A DNA stretch of 64,000 nt from Mesorhizobium sp. Root102 (lineage in GTDB: Bacteria; Pseudomonadota; Alphaproteobacteria; Rhizobiales; Rhizobiaceae), in contig NZ_LMCP01000011.1 of NCBI RefSeq assembly GCF_001425625.1, positions 40,559-104,558 of the forward strand, read 5' to 3'. How positions within the stretch are numbered: the first letter of the stretch is position 1; each line of letters opens with the position of its first letter. Of the stretch, positions 1 through 8,107 are shown one piece after another. The translations under genes and the position numbers were made by a program. Below the pieces are notes generated by a model. It worked only from the letters and a program-made list of their open reading frames with translations. It was not told the origin of the DNA and did not search any database.

Positions 1-137
1 TCGAGGAAATCGTCCCCGTTGGCGCGATCCCTGCCGATGGTATCCATCTGCCTGGGATCTACGTTCACCGGCTGATTACGGGAACTCATCAGAAGCGGAT
101 TGAACAACGAACCGTAAGAGCCAAGGAGACAGCCTGA
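1..137 (+). CDS. 3-oxoacid CoA-transferase subunit A, C-terminal end (partial)
   Basis: An open frame enters from the left edge (first whole codon at base 3) and stops with TGA at 135-137. The roughly 44 visible residues include GIYVHRL and a charged KRIEQR tail, as at the C-terminus of family I CoA-transferase alpha subunits (ScoA/PcaI/AtoD type). The stop overlaps the ATG of the next gene (TGATG), so the two subunits are translationally coupled. The identity rests mainly on the beta subunit next door, because no catalytic part is visible here. Confidence 0.8.
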   Translation, partial: EEIVPVGAIPADGIHLPGIYVHRLITGTHQKRIEQRTVRAKETA

Positions 138-766
138 TGTCGTGGGATCGCAACCAGATGGCAGCTATCGCCGCCCGCGAGGCTCAGGACGGATGGTATG
201 TCAATCTTGGGATTGGCATACCGACTCTTGTTTCAAATCATATTCCTCCCGGCGTTTCCGTCACTCTTCAGTCTGAGAACGGAATGCTTGGAATGGGACC
301 CTTCCCGTTTGCTGGTGAGGAGGATGCCGACCTTATCAATGCGGGAAAGCAGACAATCACAGAGCTTCCCAATTCGGCATATTTCGATTCCGCTACCAGC
401 TTCGCGATGATCCGCGGTGGCAAAATCAACATGGCAATTCTCGGCGCCATGGAGGTCAGCGAAGAAGGTGACCTTGCCAACTGGATGATCCCAGGCAAGC
501 TCGTCAAGGGCATGGGCGGAGCAATGGACCTTGTTGCGGGGGTGGGTCGCGTGGTCGTCGTGATGGACCACACGAACAAGGCTGGGGAATCGAAGGTTCT
601 GAAACGGTGTACGCTTCCTTTGACCGGCAAGGCAGTCGTCGACAGGGTCATAACGAACCTTGGCGTCCTTGATGTTGTGCCTGGCGGATTGAAGATCGTC
701 GAACTCGCTGAAGGTGTTTCCAAGGAGCAGTTTCGCAGTGCGACGGAGGCAGCCATCGTCGACTAG
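137..766 (+). CDS. 3-oxoacid CoA-transferase subunit B
   Basis: 209 residues, the usual length for the beta subunit of succinyl-CoA:3-oxoacid CoA-transferase (ScoB/PcaJ/AtoA). The family motif SENGMLG is near residue 47 and its Glu is the residue that forms the CoA thioester. [14 protein letters not shown] and the NWMIPGK stretch are also typical. The heterodimer moves CoA between succinyl-CoA or acetyl-CoA and acetoacetate or 3-oxoadipate; sequence alone does not settle which. Acetoacetate would fit the BKACE enzyme at 7.1 kb, and the thiolase needed next is only a wreck at 3.9 kb. Confidence 0.92.
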   Translation: MSWDRNQMAAIAAREAQDGWYVNLGIGIPTLVSNHIPPGVSVTLQSENGMLGMGPFPFAGEEDADLINAGKQTITELPNSAYFDSATSFAMIRGGKINMAILGAMEVSEEGDLANWMIPGKLVKGMGGAMDLVAGVGRVVVVMDHTNKAGESKVLKRCTLPLTGKAVVDRVITNLGVLDVVPGGLKIVELAEGVSKEQFRSATEAAIVD

Positions 767-812
767 TGATCCCACAGGCAACGCAGTCCACGAATTTGAA
801 TGGAAAGCGAAC

Positions 813-2387
813 ATGAAGATAGGGGTGCCAAAAGAGATTTTCCCGGGGGAAAAGCGTGCGGCTTTGACGCCGGACTCGGCGCTGCAATTGCAGAAGCTCG
901 GCTATCATTGCTTTGTGGAAACCGGTGCTGGTCTAGGCGCGGGGTTTTCCGACGACGTCTATCGCAGTGCCGGGGTCGAAATTGTGCCGACGTCCGAAGC
1001 CCTGTGGGCCTTGTCTGACGTTATCGCCAAGGTCCGCCCGCCGGAATTGGGTGAGATCGGCCGGCTAGCTGCCGGCCAGACGCTGATCTCGTTCTTCTAC
1101 CCGGCGCAAAACAAGGAGTCTCTGGAACAGGCAAGAGACAGGGGCGCCAATGTCATCGCGATAGACATGGTGCCGCGCATTTCCCGCGCACAAAAGATGG
1201 ACGCCCTATCCTCCATGGCCAATATCGTCGGCTATCGTGCGGTCATCGAAGCGGGCAACAATTTCGGGCGGTTCTTTACCGGCCAGGTGACTGCGGCCGG
1301 CAAGGTGCCGCCGGCCAGAGTGCTCGTGATCGGTGCCGGCGTTGCTGGCCTTGCAGCGATCGGTACGGCGACCTCGCTTGGCGCAATCACCTACGCGTTT
1401 GACGTGCGGCCGGAAGTGGCCGAACAGATCGAGTCGATGGGCGCCGAGTTCGTTTATCTCGACTTTGCCGACCAGAGCCAGGATGGGGCGGCGACCGGCG
1501 GCTATGCCGCGCCTTCGTCGCCGGAATTCCGGGAGAAGCAGCTTGAGAAGTTCCGCGAACTGGCGCCCCAGATCGACATCGTCATCACCACCGCGCTGAT
1601 CCCCGGTCGCGACGCGCCAAAACTGTGGCTGGCCGACATGGTCGCAGCCATGAAGCCCGGTTCGGTGATTATTGATCTCGCCGCCGAGCGCGGTGGCAAT
1701 TGTGACCTCACCATCGCCGACCAGAGGGTCGTCTCCGACAACGGCGTGATCGTCGTTGGCTACACGGATTTCCCCAGCCGTATGGCAGCGCAGGCCTCGA
1801 CGCTCTATGCCACCAACGTCCGCCACATGTTGACGGACCTGACACCCGCCAAGGATGGGGTGATCGTCCACAATATGGAAGACGACGTCATCCGTGGCGC
1901 GACCGTCACCTATCAGGGCGAGATCACCTATCCGCCACCGCCACCAAAGGTGAAGGCAATCGCCGCCCAGAAGCCCAAGGAAAAGGCGAAGGAACTGACG
2001 CCAGAGGAAAAGCGGGCGCAGGAAATTGCCGCCTTCAAGGCACAGACCAAGAACCAGGGGATCCTGTTAGCCGGCGGCACCGCTCTTCTTCTGTTAGTCG
2101 GCGTCTATGCGCCGGCAAGCTTCATGAGCCATTTCGTCGTCTTCATGCTGGCGTGCTTTGTGGGCTTCCAGGTGATCTGGAACGTCTCGCATTCACTGCA
2201 CACGCCGCTGATGTCGGTGACCAACGCCGTTTCCGGCATCGTCATCTTAGGTGCGCTCTTGCAGATTGGTTCCGGCAACTGGCTGGTGGTGACGCTGGCG
2301 GCCCTTTCGGTTCTGATCGCCACTGTCAACATCGTCGGCGGCTTCCTGGTGACCCGACGCATGCTCGCCATGTTCCAGAAGTCCTGA
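813..2387 (+). CDS. pntA: Proton-translocating NAD(P)+ transhydrogenase subunit alpha
   Basis: 524 residues. The start is the ATG before [14 protein letters not shown]; the frame stays open upstream but overlaps the previous gene with no family similarity. Residues 1-370 are the AlaDH/PNT NAD(H)-binding unit, with GAGVAGLAA near residue 172. A charged [16 protein letters not shown] linker follows, then about four membrane segments from residue 420 to the end. Dehydrogenase and membrane part are in one chain, as in the E. coli alpha subunit, whereas some alphaproteobacteria split them into PntAA and PntAB. With PntB it couples hydride transfer from NADH to NADP+ to the proton gradient in the inner membrane. 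Confidence 0.96.
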   Translation: MKIGVPKEIFPGEKRAALTPDSALQLQKLGYHCFVETGAGLGAGFSDDVYRSAGVEIVPTSEALWALSDVIAKVRPPELGEIGRLAAGQTLISFFYPAQNKESLEQARDRGANVIAIDMVPRISRAQKMDALSSMANIVGYRAVIEAGNNFGRFFTGQVTAAGKVPPARVLVIGAGVAGLAAIGTATSLGAITYAFDVRPEVAEQIESMGAEFVYLDFADQSQDGAATGGYAAPSSPEFREKQLEKFRELAPQIDIVITTALIPGRDAPKLWLADMVAAMKPGSVIIDLAAERGGNCDLTIADQRVVSDNGVIVVGYTDFPSRMAAQASTLYATNVRHMLTDLTPAKDGVIVHNMEDDVIRGATVTYQGEITYPPPPPKVKAIAAQKPKEKAKELTPEEKRAQEIAAFKAQTKNQGILLAGGTALLLLVGVYAPASFMSHFVVFMLACFVGFQVIWNVSHSLHTPLMSVTNAVSGIVILGALLQIGSGNWLVVTLAALSVLIATVNIVGGFLVTRRMLAMFQKS

Positions 2388-2405
2388 GCGGGTAGGGCAC
2401 TCAAA

Positions 2406-3839
2406 ATGATAATCGGCATCGTATCGGCCGCCTATATCGCAGCCGCAGTTCTTTTCATCCTATCGCTTGGCGGACTATCCGGCCAGGAAAGCTCCAAACG
2501 CGCCGTCTGGTATGGCATCGTCGGAATGGCGCTCGCGGTGATCGGCACCGTGTTGGGCCCTGGTATCGGCAACTGGTTCATCATTCTTTTGATGATCGCC
2601 GGCGGTGCCGTGCTCGGCACCTTTGTGGCAAGCCGGGTGCAAATGACCGAGATGCCGCAGCTTGTTGCGGCGCTGCATTCCTTCGTCGGCCTTGCCGCAG
2701 TTTTCATAGGTTTCAACGCTCATATCGAGGCTGCCGGTGTGGCTATGCTCGATGGGACCGGCAAGGACGCACTGTCAGGCTTTGCCGGCATCCTCGCCCA
2801 CAAGACGCCGGTCGAGCTGGCGATCATGAACGTCGAGGTCTTTCTCGGCGTCTTCATCGGCGCGGTCACCTTCACCGGCTCGATCGTCGCCTTCGGCAAG
2901 CTTGCCGGCAAGGTCGACGGCAAGGCGAAGAAGCTCCCGGGTGGTCATTTCCTCAACGCCGGTTCGGCGATCTTCTCATTGATCCTGCTTGTCATGTACG
3001 TGAATGGCGAAGGCGCCTGGACGCTGATCCTAATGACCGCTCTTGCCTTCTTTATCGGTTACCATCTGATCATGGGCATCGGCGGTGCCGATATGCCGGT
3101 GGTTGTGTCGATGCTCAATTCCTATTCGGGCTGGGCGGCAGCCGCGATTGGTTTTACGCTCGGCAACGATCTTCTGATCGTCATCGGCGCCCTGGTCGGC
3201 TCGTCGGGTGCGATCCTCTCTTACATTATGTGCAAGGCAATGAACCGCTCCTTCGTCTCGGTCATCCTCGGTGGTTTCGGCGCCACTACAGGGCCGCAGA
3301 TGGAGATCATCGGCGAGCAGATCGCAATCGATGCGGAAGGCGTGGCAGCCGCTCTCAACGAAGCCGACAGCGTGGTCATCGTTCCGGGCTACGGAATGGC
3401 CGTGGCCCAGGCGCAACAGGCGGTCTCCGAACTTACCCGCAAGCTGCGCGCCGCCGGCAAGAACGTGCGCTTCGCCATCCATCCGGTCGCCGGTCGCCTT
3501 CCAGGCCACATGAACGTACTTCTCGCTGAAGCCAAGGTGCCCTACGACATCGTGCTCGAGATGGACGAGATCAACGACGACTTTCACGAAACGGATGTCG
3601 TCATCGTCATCGGCTCGAACGACATCGTGAACCCAGCTGCCCAGGAAGACCCCAACTCCCCAATTGCCGGCATGCCGGTTCTTGAAGTATGGAAGGCCAA
3701 GCAAGTCTTCGTGTCGAAGCGCGGCCAAGGAACTGGTTACTCTGGCATTGAAAACCCCCTTTTCTACAAGGAAAACACACGCATGTACTATGGCGATGCC
3801 AAGAAATCGGTAAGCGATTTGCTTCCAATTGTGGTGTGA
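2406..3839 (+). CDS. pntB: NAD(P)+ transhydrogenase subunit beta
   Basis: 477 residues, full length for PntB, starting 18 bases after pntA. The first 280 or so residues are a run of about eight to nine hydrophobic segments. The C-terminal soluble domain III binds NADP(H), with the [10 protein letters not shown] dinucleotide loop, [20 protein letters not shown] and the RGQGTGYSG closing stretch. It forms the inner-membrane proton channel and the NADP site. NADPH from this pair could feed biosynthesis, but its place beside catabolic genes gives no specific link. Confidence 0.97.
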   Translation: MIIGIVSAAYIAAAVLFILSLGGLSGQESSKRAVWYGIVGMALAVIGTVLGPGIGNWFIILLMIAGGAVLGTFVASRVQMTEMPQLVAALHSFVGLAAVFIGFNAHIEAAGVAMLDGTGKDALSGFAGILAHKTPVELAIMNVEVFLGVFIGAVTFTGSIVAFGKLAGKVDGKAKKLPGGHFLNAGSAIFSLILLVMYVNGEGAWTLILMTALAFFIGYHLIMGIGGADMPVVVSMLNSYSGWAAAAIGFTLGNDLLIVIGALVGSSGAILSYIMCKAMNRSFVSVILGGFGATTGPQMEIIGEQIAIDAEGVAAALNEADSVVIVPGYGMAVAQAQQAVSELTRKLRAAGKNVRFAIHPVAGRLPGHMNVLLAEAKVPYDIVLEMDEINDDFHETDVVIVIGSNDIVNPAAQEDPNSPIAGMPVLEVWKAKQVFVSKRGQGTGYSGIENPLFYKENTRMYYGDAKKSVSDLLPIVV

Positions 3840-3904
3840 AGGCAGGATAAAACCGATAGTAACATTTGCAAGGTTGCCAGCATTGTCTGCGAGGGTTGGC
3901 AGCA

Positions 3905-4130
3905 TGCTTCCGGCTCAATCGTGATCGCGAGCGCCGCCTGCACAGCTGTCGGCTCTTTGGCACTACGCCGCCTCACGAAATCGGCGCTGCCGCCGTCAAA
4001 GGGGTTCTGGAGCGCGCCGGCGAGGGCCAACCCGGCGCGTCAGGCGGCGATCAAAGCCGGCATTCCGCAGGAAAAGAACCGCTGGCCGATGCGCGGTCTG
4101 CTCTGCGATGGGCGACAGTTGTCACCAGCA
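3905..4130 (+). pseudogene. Acetyl-CoA acetyltransferase (thiolase) remnant, N-terminal part
   Basis: Thiolase-like blocks lie in order but in alternating frames. IVIASAACTAVGS from 3918 matches the thiolase N-terminus. After a frame change comes PPHEIGAAAVKGVLERAG ending in EGQ. A second change gives NPARQAAIKAGIPQE, and a worn copy of the active-site segment (LLCDG, where intact enzymes have a nucleophilic Cys in a CGSG-type loop) ends the match. Roughly 15 residues that normally separate VLERAG from GQNPARQ are missing. The rest of the enzyme, some 300 residues, is gone. An intact copy would have completed acetoacetyl-CoA breakdown with the CoA-transferase upstream. Confidence 0.75.
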
Positions 4131-4398
4131 CAGCTCAAGATGGCTCATTCGAAACACACTTTGACACGCGTCGATGCGCGTCTTCTGCGTCGGTTTGATA
4201 CTGCTTCGAGGCGGACAACAGAGAGACGATCGCCCAAGCGCCTGGCTCCGGCGCCGGGTGACAGCTCGGCCGTAGGGGACCGTCAAAAGTGAACGCTTGT
4301 GCCCGACCCTTCCTGCCGAGGCGGCAGACACAGACGTGGTTATCCGCCGAAGCTCACTTCACAGCAAATCCTGAAATGTAGACCGGAGGAGAGATTAC
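4131..4398. other. Intergenic stretch with no recognisable gene
   Basis: Between the thiolase remnant and the SnoaL-like gene I find no further conserved protein blocks. The only functional signal is the strong Shine-Dalgarno GGAGGAGAG just upstream of the ATG at 4399. The promoter of that gene must lie here or further upstream, but no good sigma-70 pair stands out by eye. Confidence 0.5.
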
Positions 4399-4821
4399 AT
4401 GACCTACAATGCCGTTGATCGCCAGCTCATCTTGGAGGTCGTTTCACGATATGCTTTCGGCTATGACGAGGCCGGGTTCAAGATGATTGGCGAGGCATTC
4501 ACTAAGGACGCTACCAGCAAGGGTGTCTGGTCGACTGGCGACGTGGCTTGGGGACCGATGCGTGGACGCGATGAAATCGTGTCCGTATTGAGCGCGATGC
4601 GTAAGGGCCAATCGGATCAGCCCAGGCATATCATCACCAATTTTCTTTTCACGAAACAAACTGACTCCTCTGCGTCTGCAAGGTTCTACCTCGCCCTGAA
4701 CTCGACAACAGGCGATAGCTGCTCAATCGTCAGCGCCGGCAAATGCGAGGCCGATTTCGTCTGTGACGAAGGCATTTGGCGCCTGTCTCGGCTCGACGTA
4801 CTGCTTGACCGTTCCCACTAA
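4399..4821 (+). CDS. SnoaL-like / NTF2-fold protein
   Basis: 140 residues with the cone-like NTF2 fold signature of the SnoaL_4 type. An N-terminal helix (RQLILEVVSRYAFGYDE) leads to the FTKDATSKGVWS stretch, then GRDEIVSVLSAMRKG, RHIITNFLF and a beta-rich end with WRLSRLDVLLD. Family members are small-substrate isomerases, dehydratases or polyketide cyclases, or subunits of ring hydroxylases; no catalytic set can be assigned. An excellent ribosome-binding site precedes the ATG and a perfect stem-loop lies 43 bases after the stop, so it looks like a one-gene transcript. Confidence 0.75.
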   Translation: MTYNAVDRQLILEVVSRYAFGYDEAGFKMIGEAFTKDATSKGVWSTGDVAWGPMRGRDEIVSVLSAMRKGQSDQPRHIITNFLFTKQTDSSASARFYLALNSTTGDSCSIVSAGKCEADFVCDEGIWRLSRLDVLLDRSH

Positions 4822-4864
4822 TGTGACCGAGCCGGATAGCGCCTCGGAAGGCACAAACGTCCTA

Positions 4865-4890
4865 GGGCGGCACGAAAAATCGTGCCGCCC
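4865..4890 (+). terminator. Rho-independent-type terminator hairpin
   Basis: A perfect 11-bp GC-rich stem (GGGCGGCACGA / TCGTGCCGCCC) closes a four-base AAAA loop. Only TTAATA follows, so the U-run is weak. It sits 43 bases after the SnoaL-like gene and is the clearest hairpin in the window. Confidence 0.75.
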
Positions 4891-5267
4891 TTAATACGAG
4901 ATCGGCGGGTCAATCGGTGTTTGGCGTTCGGGACGTCCTTGTTGATGCGAGGCTTACCCGATGGCTAGCAACATTCGCGAACAGAAACTTCTCGGCTGAG
5001 GTTTCTCCCCCTCCAGTGATCACCGAACGTTCTGCTCCGATCAGGGATTGCTGCTGCTTGCTGACGCCAACATTTATGAGTTCACGGCCTAGTTAGAGGT
5101 ATCATTCGCGTGGCGCCGGAGAGAGCTTCGAAGTCGAAAAGCCTCTGGGTAGCGAGGGCAGCAGCGCCCCGCGCCCAGGAATCGTTGGCCCAGTCCGGCG
5201 TGATCGGCGGTGGGTCCACATGGCATAACGTCTCAGAGCGTCACGCAGGTAGCACATCTTCAAGACC
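4891..5267. other. Intergenic stretch, nothing recognised
   Basis: This lies between the terminator and the end of the minus-strand GntR gene. Both flanking genes read toward it. I see no conserved protein block, hairpin or repeat of note on either strand. Confidence 0.5.
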
Positions 5268-5996
5268 CTATCCCGGCGGCAATTTGACGACGACCTTTTC
5301 CGTTGCGTCACTAATGTCATAGGCCAGCGAAGCCTCCGCCGCGTCTGCGTCGCGGCGCTCCAATGCGTCGATAATTGCCTCATGCTTGCGTCGAGTCTCG
5401 GCTAGATTGTAGTCGTAAGGATGATGATGCCATGCCGGCCCAACCCGCATCCAAAGGTTCTCAATAATGGCGAGAAGCGCAGGCATTCGAGCTTCTTCAT
5501 AGATTGAGAAATGGAAGCGGTAGTTCTCGGAAAGATAGTCTTGGGGCTTATCGGACCGCCCGATCCTCTCGTTAATCTCCTTAAGCTTGATGATCTTCGC
5601 GGGCGCTATGTGCTCAATGGCCCTTCGCACCGCGAGGCCTTCAAGGCGCATTCGTATCTGCGCTATCTCGCGGTACTCGGAAACCGTAAGATTGTGGAGG
5701 AAGAAACCGCTCTGCGGTTTTCCGAGTAACACACCATCGGCTTCAAGTCGTTTCAACGCGTCGCGGACAGGCTGAGCGCTGACCAGCAATTCGGTCGCGA
5801 GCGAGCGGGCGGACAGCGTGGCTCCGGGGGCAATTAGCCCGCTCATCAACGCTTTTCGAATGCTCCGGTAGACTTGCCGTTCCACCGGATCGGCCAGTGT
5901 CGAATCGATGGGCGAGAGCGGCGGTGCCGGCACGGATGGCTTGCCACGCCTGCGTTTGGTTCCAGCTGCCCAATCCATTCCAATCTCCAGTGTCAT
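5268..5996 (-). CDS. GntR-family regulator, FCD subfamily
   Basis: 242 residues. After a basic, proline-containing N-terminal tail, residues 40-105 form the winged helix: VYRSIRKALMSGLIAPG, then SARSLATELLVSAQPVRDALKRLEADG. Residues 110-235 are the helical FCD ligand-binding domain with RMRLEGLAVRRAIEH, YRFHFSIYEEA and HEAIIDALERRDADAAE. FCD proteins normally sense a carboxylic acid or amino acid from the pathway they control. The gene is divergent from the SDR gene across a 98-base gap with paired repeats, so it is the likely local regulator of the 6.1-18.3 kb run. Confidence 0.93.
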   Translation of the reverse strand: MTLEIGMDWAAGTKRRRGKPSVPAPPLSPIDSTLADPVERQVYRSIRKALMSGLIAPGATLSARSLATELLVSAQPVRDALKRLEADGVLLGKPQSGFFLHNLTVSEYREIAQIRMRLEGLAVRRAIEHIAPAKIIKLKEINERIGRSDKPQDYLSENYRFHFSIYEEARMPALLAIIENLWMRVGPAWHHHPYDYNLAETRRKHEAIIDALERRDADAAEASLAYDISDATEKVVVKLPPG

Positions 5997-6060
5997 CTAT
6001 TTCTGAAATAGCAGATTGACATTTGCGGGGCCATCGATATCTAATACTGATATAGCAGTA
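5997..6060. promoter_or_regulatory. Divergent promoter/operator region of the GntR-SDR pair
   Basis: A perfect 7+1+7 palindrome, CTATTTC-T-GAAATAG (5997-6011), touches the GntR start codon. Related 13-mers CTGAAATAGCAGA (6003-6015) and CTGATATAGCAGT (6047-6059) agree at 11 of 13 bases. Between them lies TTGACA (6016-6021), with TCTAAT (6040-6045) 18 bases further on, a reasonable sigma-70 promoter for the SDR gene. The layout fits operators flanking a -35/-10 pair. Binding by the GntR protein is inferred. Confidence 0.6.
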
Positions 6061-6094
6061 ATGCCAATGGTTTGGCACGGGAACGGAAATTACC

Positions 6095-6874
6095 ATGCAA
6101 TTTGATGGGCTTGATGGGTTGCGTGTGGTCGTTACGGCCGCAGGTGGTGGGGCCGGACGGGTTATCGCCGCACGCTTCCATAGAGCGGGCGCTCATGTCG
6201 TAGCCTGCGATTTGGATCGCAAAGGACTCCGCGACTTGGAACAGGACTGTCCAAGACTGGTCGGCGTGGAATCCGATGCAGGCAACGAAGAAGGCGTGGA
6301 GCAGGTTTTTGCAGTGGTCCGAGAAAAGCTCGGCGGCATCGATGTATTGGTGAACAACGTTGGCATAAGCGGGCCTACGGCGCCGGCCGAGAAGGTCACG
6401 CTGGATGAGTGGAACCAATCGATTCGCGTCAACCTGACCAGCCACTTTCTCTTCGCCCGTGCGGCAATCCCTCTAATGAAAGACGCGCAGAGCGGACTTA
6501 TCGTCAACATATCGTCGGGCAGTGCCAAGGTTGGGTTGCCGCTCCGCTTGCCCTACGTCGTTTCCAAGGGGGCCGTGCTCGCGCTCACGACCAACCTTGC
6601 CCGCGAGCTCGGGCCCTTCGGTATCCGCGTCAATGCGATTTTGCCCGGAGCCATCCGCGGCCCGCGACTGGACCGTGTGATTCAAGCCAAGGCAGAGGCG
6701 CTCGGCATCGATCCCAAGGAGCATGAGCGGTCCGTGCTCCGCTATGTCTCACTGCGCACCATGGTGGAGCCGGATGACATCGCGGCGATGATCCTGTTTC
6801 TGGCTTCGCCCGGCGGAAGCCGGGTCACCGGACAGCTGATCGGTGTCGACGGCAACATGGAGTGGGAAGAATGA
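6095..6874 (+). CDS. Short-chain dehydrogenase/reductase (SDR)
   Basis: 259 residues, classical SDR length. The cofactor loop near residue 14 is TAAGGGAGR, a variant of TGxxxGxG. NNVGISG, NISSGSA (catalytic Ser region) and YVVSK (catalytic Tyr/Lys) follow in the right order, with the substrate loop at LPGAIRGPR. An Asp in VACDLD at the end of strand 2 favours NAD(H). It is the first gene after the GntR operator region, so it may catalyse an early alcohol-to-ketone step. Oxidising a 4-hydroxy to a 4-oxo amino acid would feed OrtAB, but nothing in the sequence fixes the substrate. Confidence 0.92.
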   Translation: MQFDGLDGLRVVVTAAGGGAGRVIAARFHRAGAHVVACDLDRKGLRDLEQDCPRLVGVESDAGNEEGVEQVFAVVREKLGGIDVLVNNVGISGPTAPAEKVTLDEWNQSIRVNLTSHFLFARAAIPLMKDAQSGLIVNISSGSAKVGLPLRLPYVVSKGAVLALTTNLARELGPFGIRVNAILPGAIRGPRLDRVIQAKAEALGIDPKEHERSVLRYVSLRTMVEPDDIAAMILFLASPGGSRVTGQLIGVDGNMEWEE

Positions 6875-7070
6875 ATGAGGGGTTGGCCGTGCTGCTTGAC
6901 CTTTCGAGCACGCACGACGTGTCGCGCTCCTTTCTGCGGGTGAGCGGGCGACGATCCACTGCGTCGCAGCCACGAGTAACGTTGTAGATCTAGGGACGAG
7001 GCGAATGGACCGCTACGCCGGTCCGGCTGTCGCCGCAAGCGCAACATCAGATCAGTAAGGGGCCGGAATT

Positions 7071-8003
7071 ATGTTCGGTAACAAAGTCATCATCACCTGT
7101 GCCGTCACCGGTAGCGTCCATACGCCGACCATGTCGCCGCATCTTCCGATAACACCGAACGAGATTGCCGCGTCGGCGATTGAGGCGGCGGAGGCGGGCG
7201 CCGCGATCATTCATCTACATGCGCGCAACCCCGAGACGGGAAGGCCGACGCAGAACTCCGACCTTTTCATGGAGTTCCTGCCGCGCATCAAGCAGTCGAC
7301 AAAGGCAGTGCTCAATCTGACCACGGGTGGCGCCCTGGGTATGACGCTCGAGGAACGGCTGGCGCCGGCCCACGCGGCGAGACCCGAGGTAACCAGTCTC
7401 AACATGGGCTCAATGAACTTCTCCTTCGCCCAACTCGCCTCCAAATACTCTGAGTGGAAGCATGACTGGGAAAAGGCATATGTCGAGTCCAGCTGGAAGT
7501 CATTCTATCCAAATAGCTTCGAGATGATCGAAAGAATAATGGTTGATATTGGTCAAGCCTATGGGACTCGTTTCGAGTTCGAGTGTTATGACATCGGCCA
7601 TCTTTACAACTTGAAGATTTTTGCTGACCGCGGCTTGGTTCAGCCCCCCTTCTTTATTCAGGGCATATTCGGCGTAGCGGGCGGTATGGGTGCCGACCTT
7701 GAGAACCTGATGTATTTTAAACAGACCGCTGACCGCCTGTTCGGGTCCAACTACCGACTCTCCGCGTTCGGCATCGGCAAGGCGCAAATGGCGTTTCTAA
7801 CGATGGCCGCGCTCTTGGGCGGCAATGTGCGAGTGGGGTTGGAAGATTCCCTCTACATAGGGCACGGCCAGCTCGCCAATTCTAATGCTCAGCAGGTGCG
7901 CAAGATCAGGGGCATCGTCGAGGACTTGGGCATGGAAATCGCCACGCCCGAAGAGGCGCGCGACATGCTGAATCTGAAGGGGGGCGACCGGGTGGCATTC
8001 TGA
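7071..8003 (+). CDS. BKACE-family beta-keto acid cleavage enzyme
   Basis: 310 residues of the DUF849/BKACE fold, a zinc-dependent TIM barrel. Family marks are IITCAVTGS at the start, the metal-binding IHLHAR near residue 47, NLTTGG, SLNMGSMNF, FECYD and GGNVRVGLEDSLY near residue 240. Known members condense a beta-keto acid (such as 3-keto-5-aminohexanoate or dehydrocarnitine) with acetyl-CoA, giving acetoacetate and a new CoA ester. The natural substrate varies by subclade and cannot be read off. AAGGGG precedes the ATG. Confidence 0.92.
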   Translation: MFGNKVIITCAVTGSVHTPTMSPHLPITPNEIAASAIEAAEAGAAIIHLHARNPETGRPTQNSDLFMEFLPRIKQSTKAVLNLTTGGALGMTLEERLAPAHAARPEVTSLNMGSMNFSFAQLASKYSEWKHDWEKAYVESSWKSFYPNSFEMIERIMVDIGQAYGTRFEFECYDIGHLYNLKIFADRGLVQPPFFIQGIFGVAGGMGADLENLMYFKQTADRLFGSNYRLSAFGIGKAQMAFLTMAALLGGNVRVGLEDSLYIGHGQLANSNAQQVRKIRGIVEDLGMEIATPEEARDMLNLKGGDRVAF

Positions 8004-8107
8004 CCCCTTTCGTGCGCATCCAGTGACCATGTCCGAAGGCATGTGGTCGGTAAGCTGATGAGCCGTGATGCAGGGTAAGCCGGGCTGATAGACGGGATAC
8101 GGGATTG

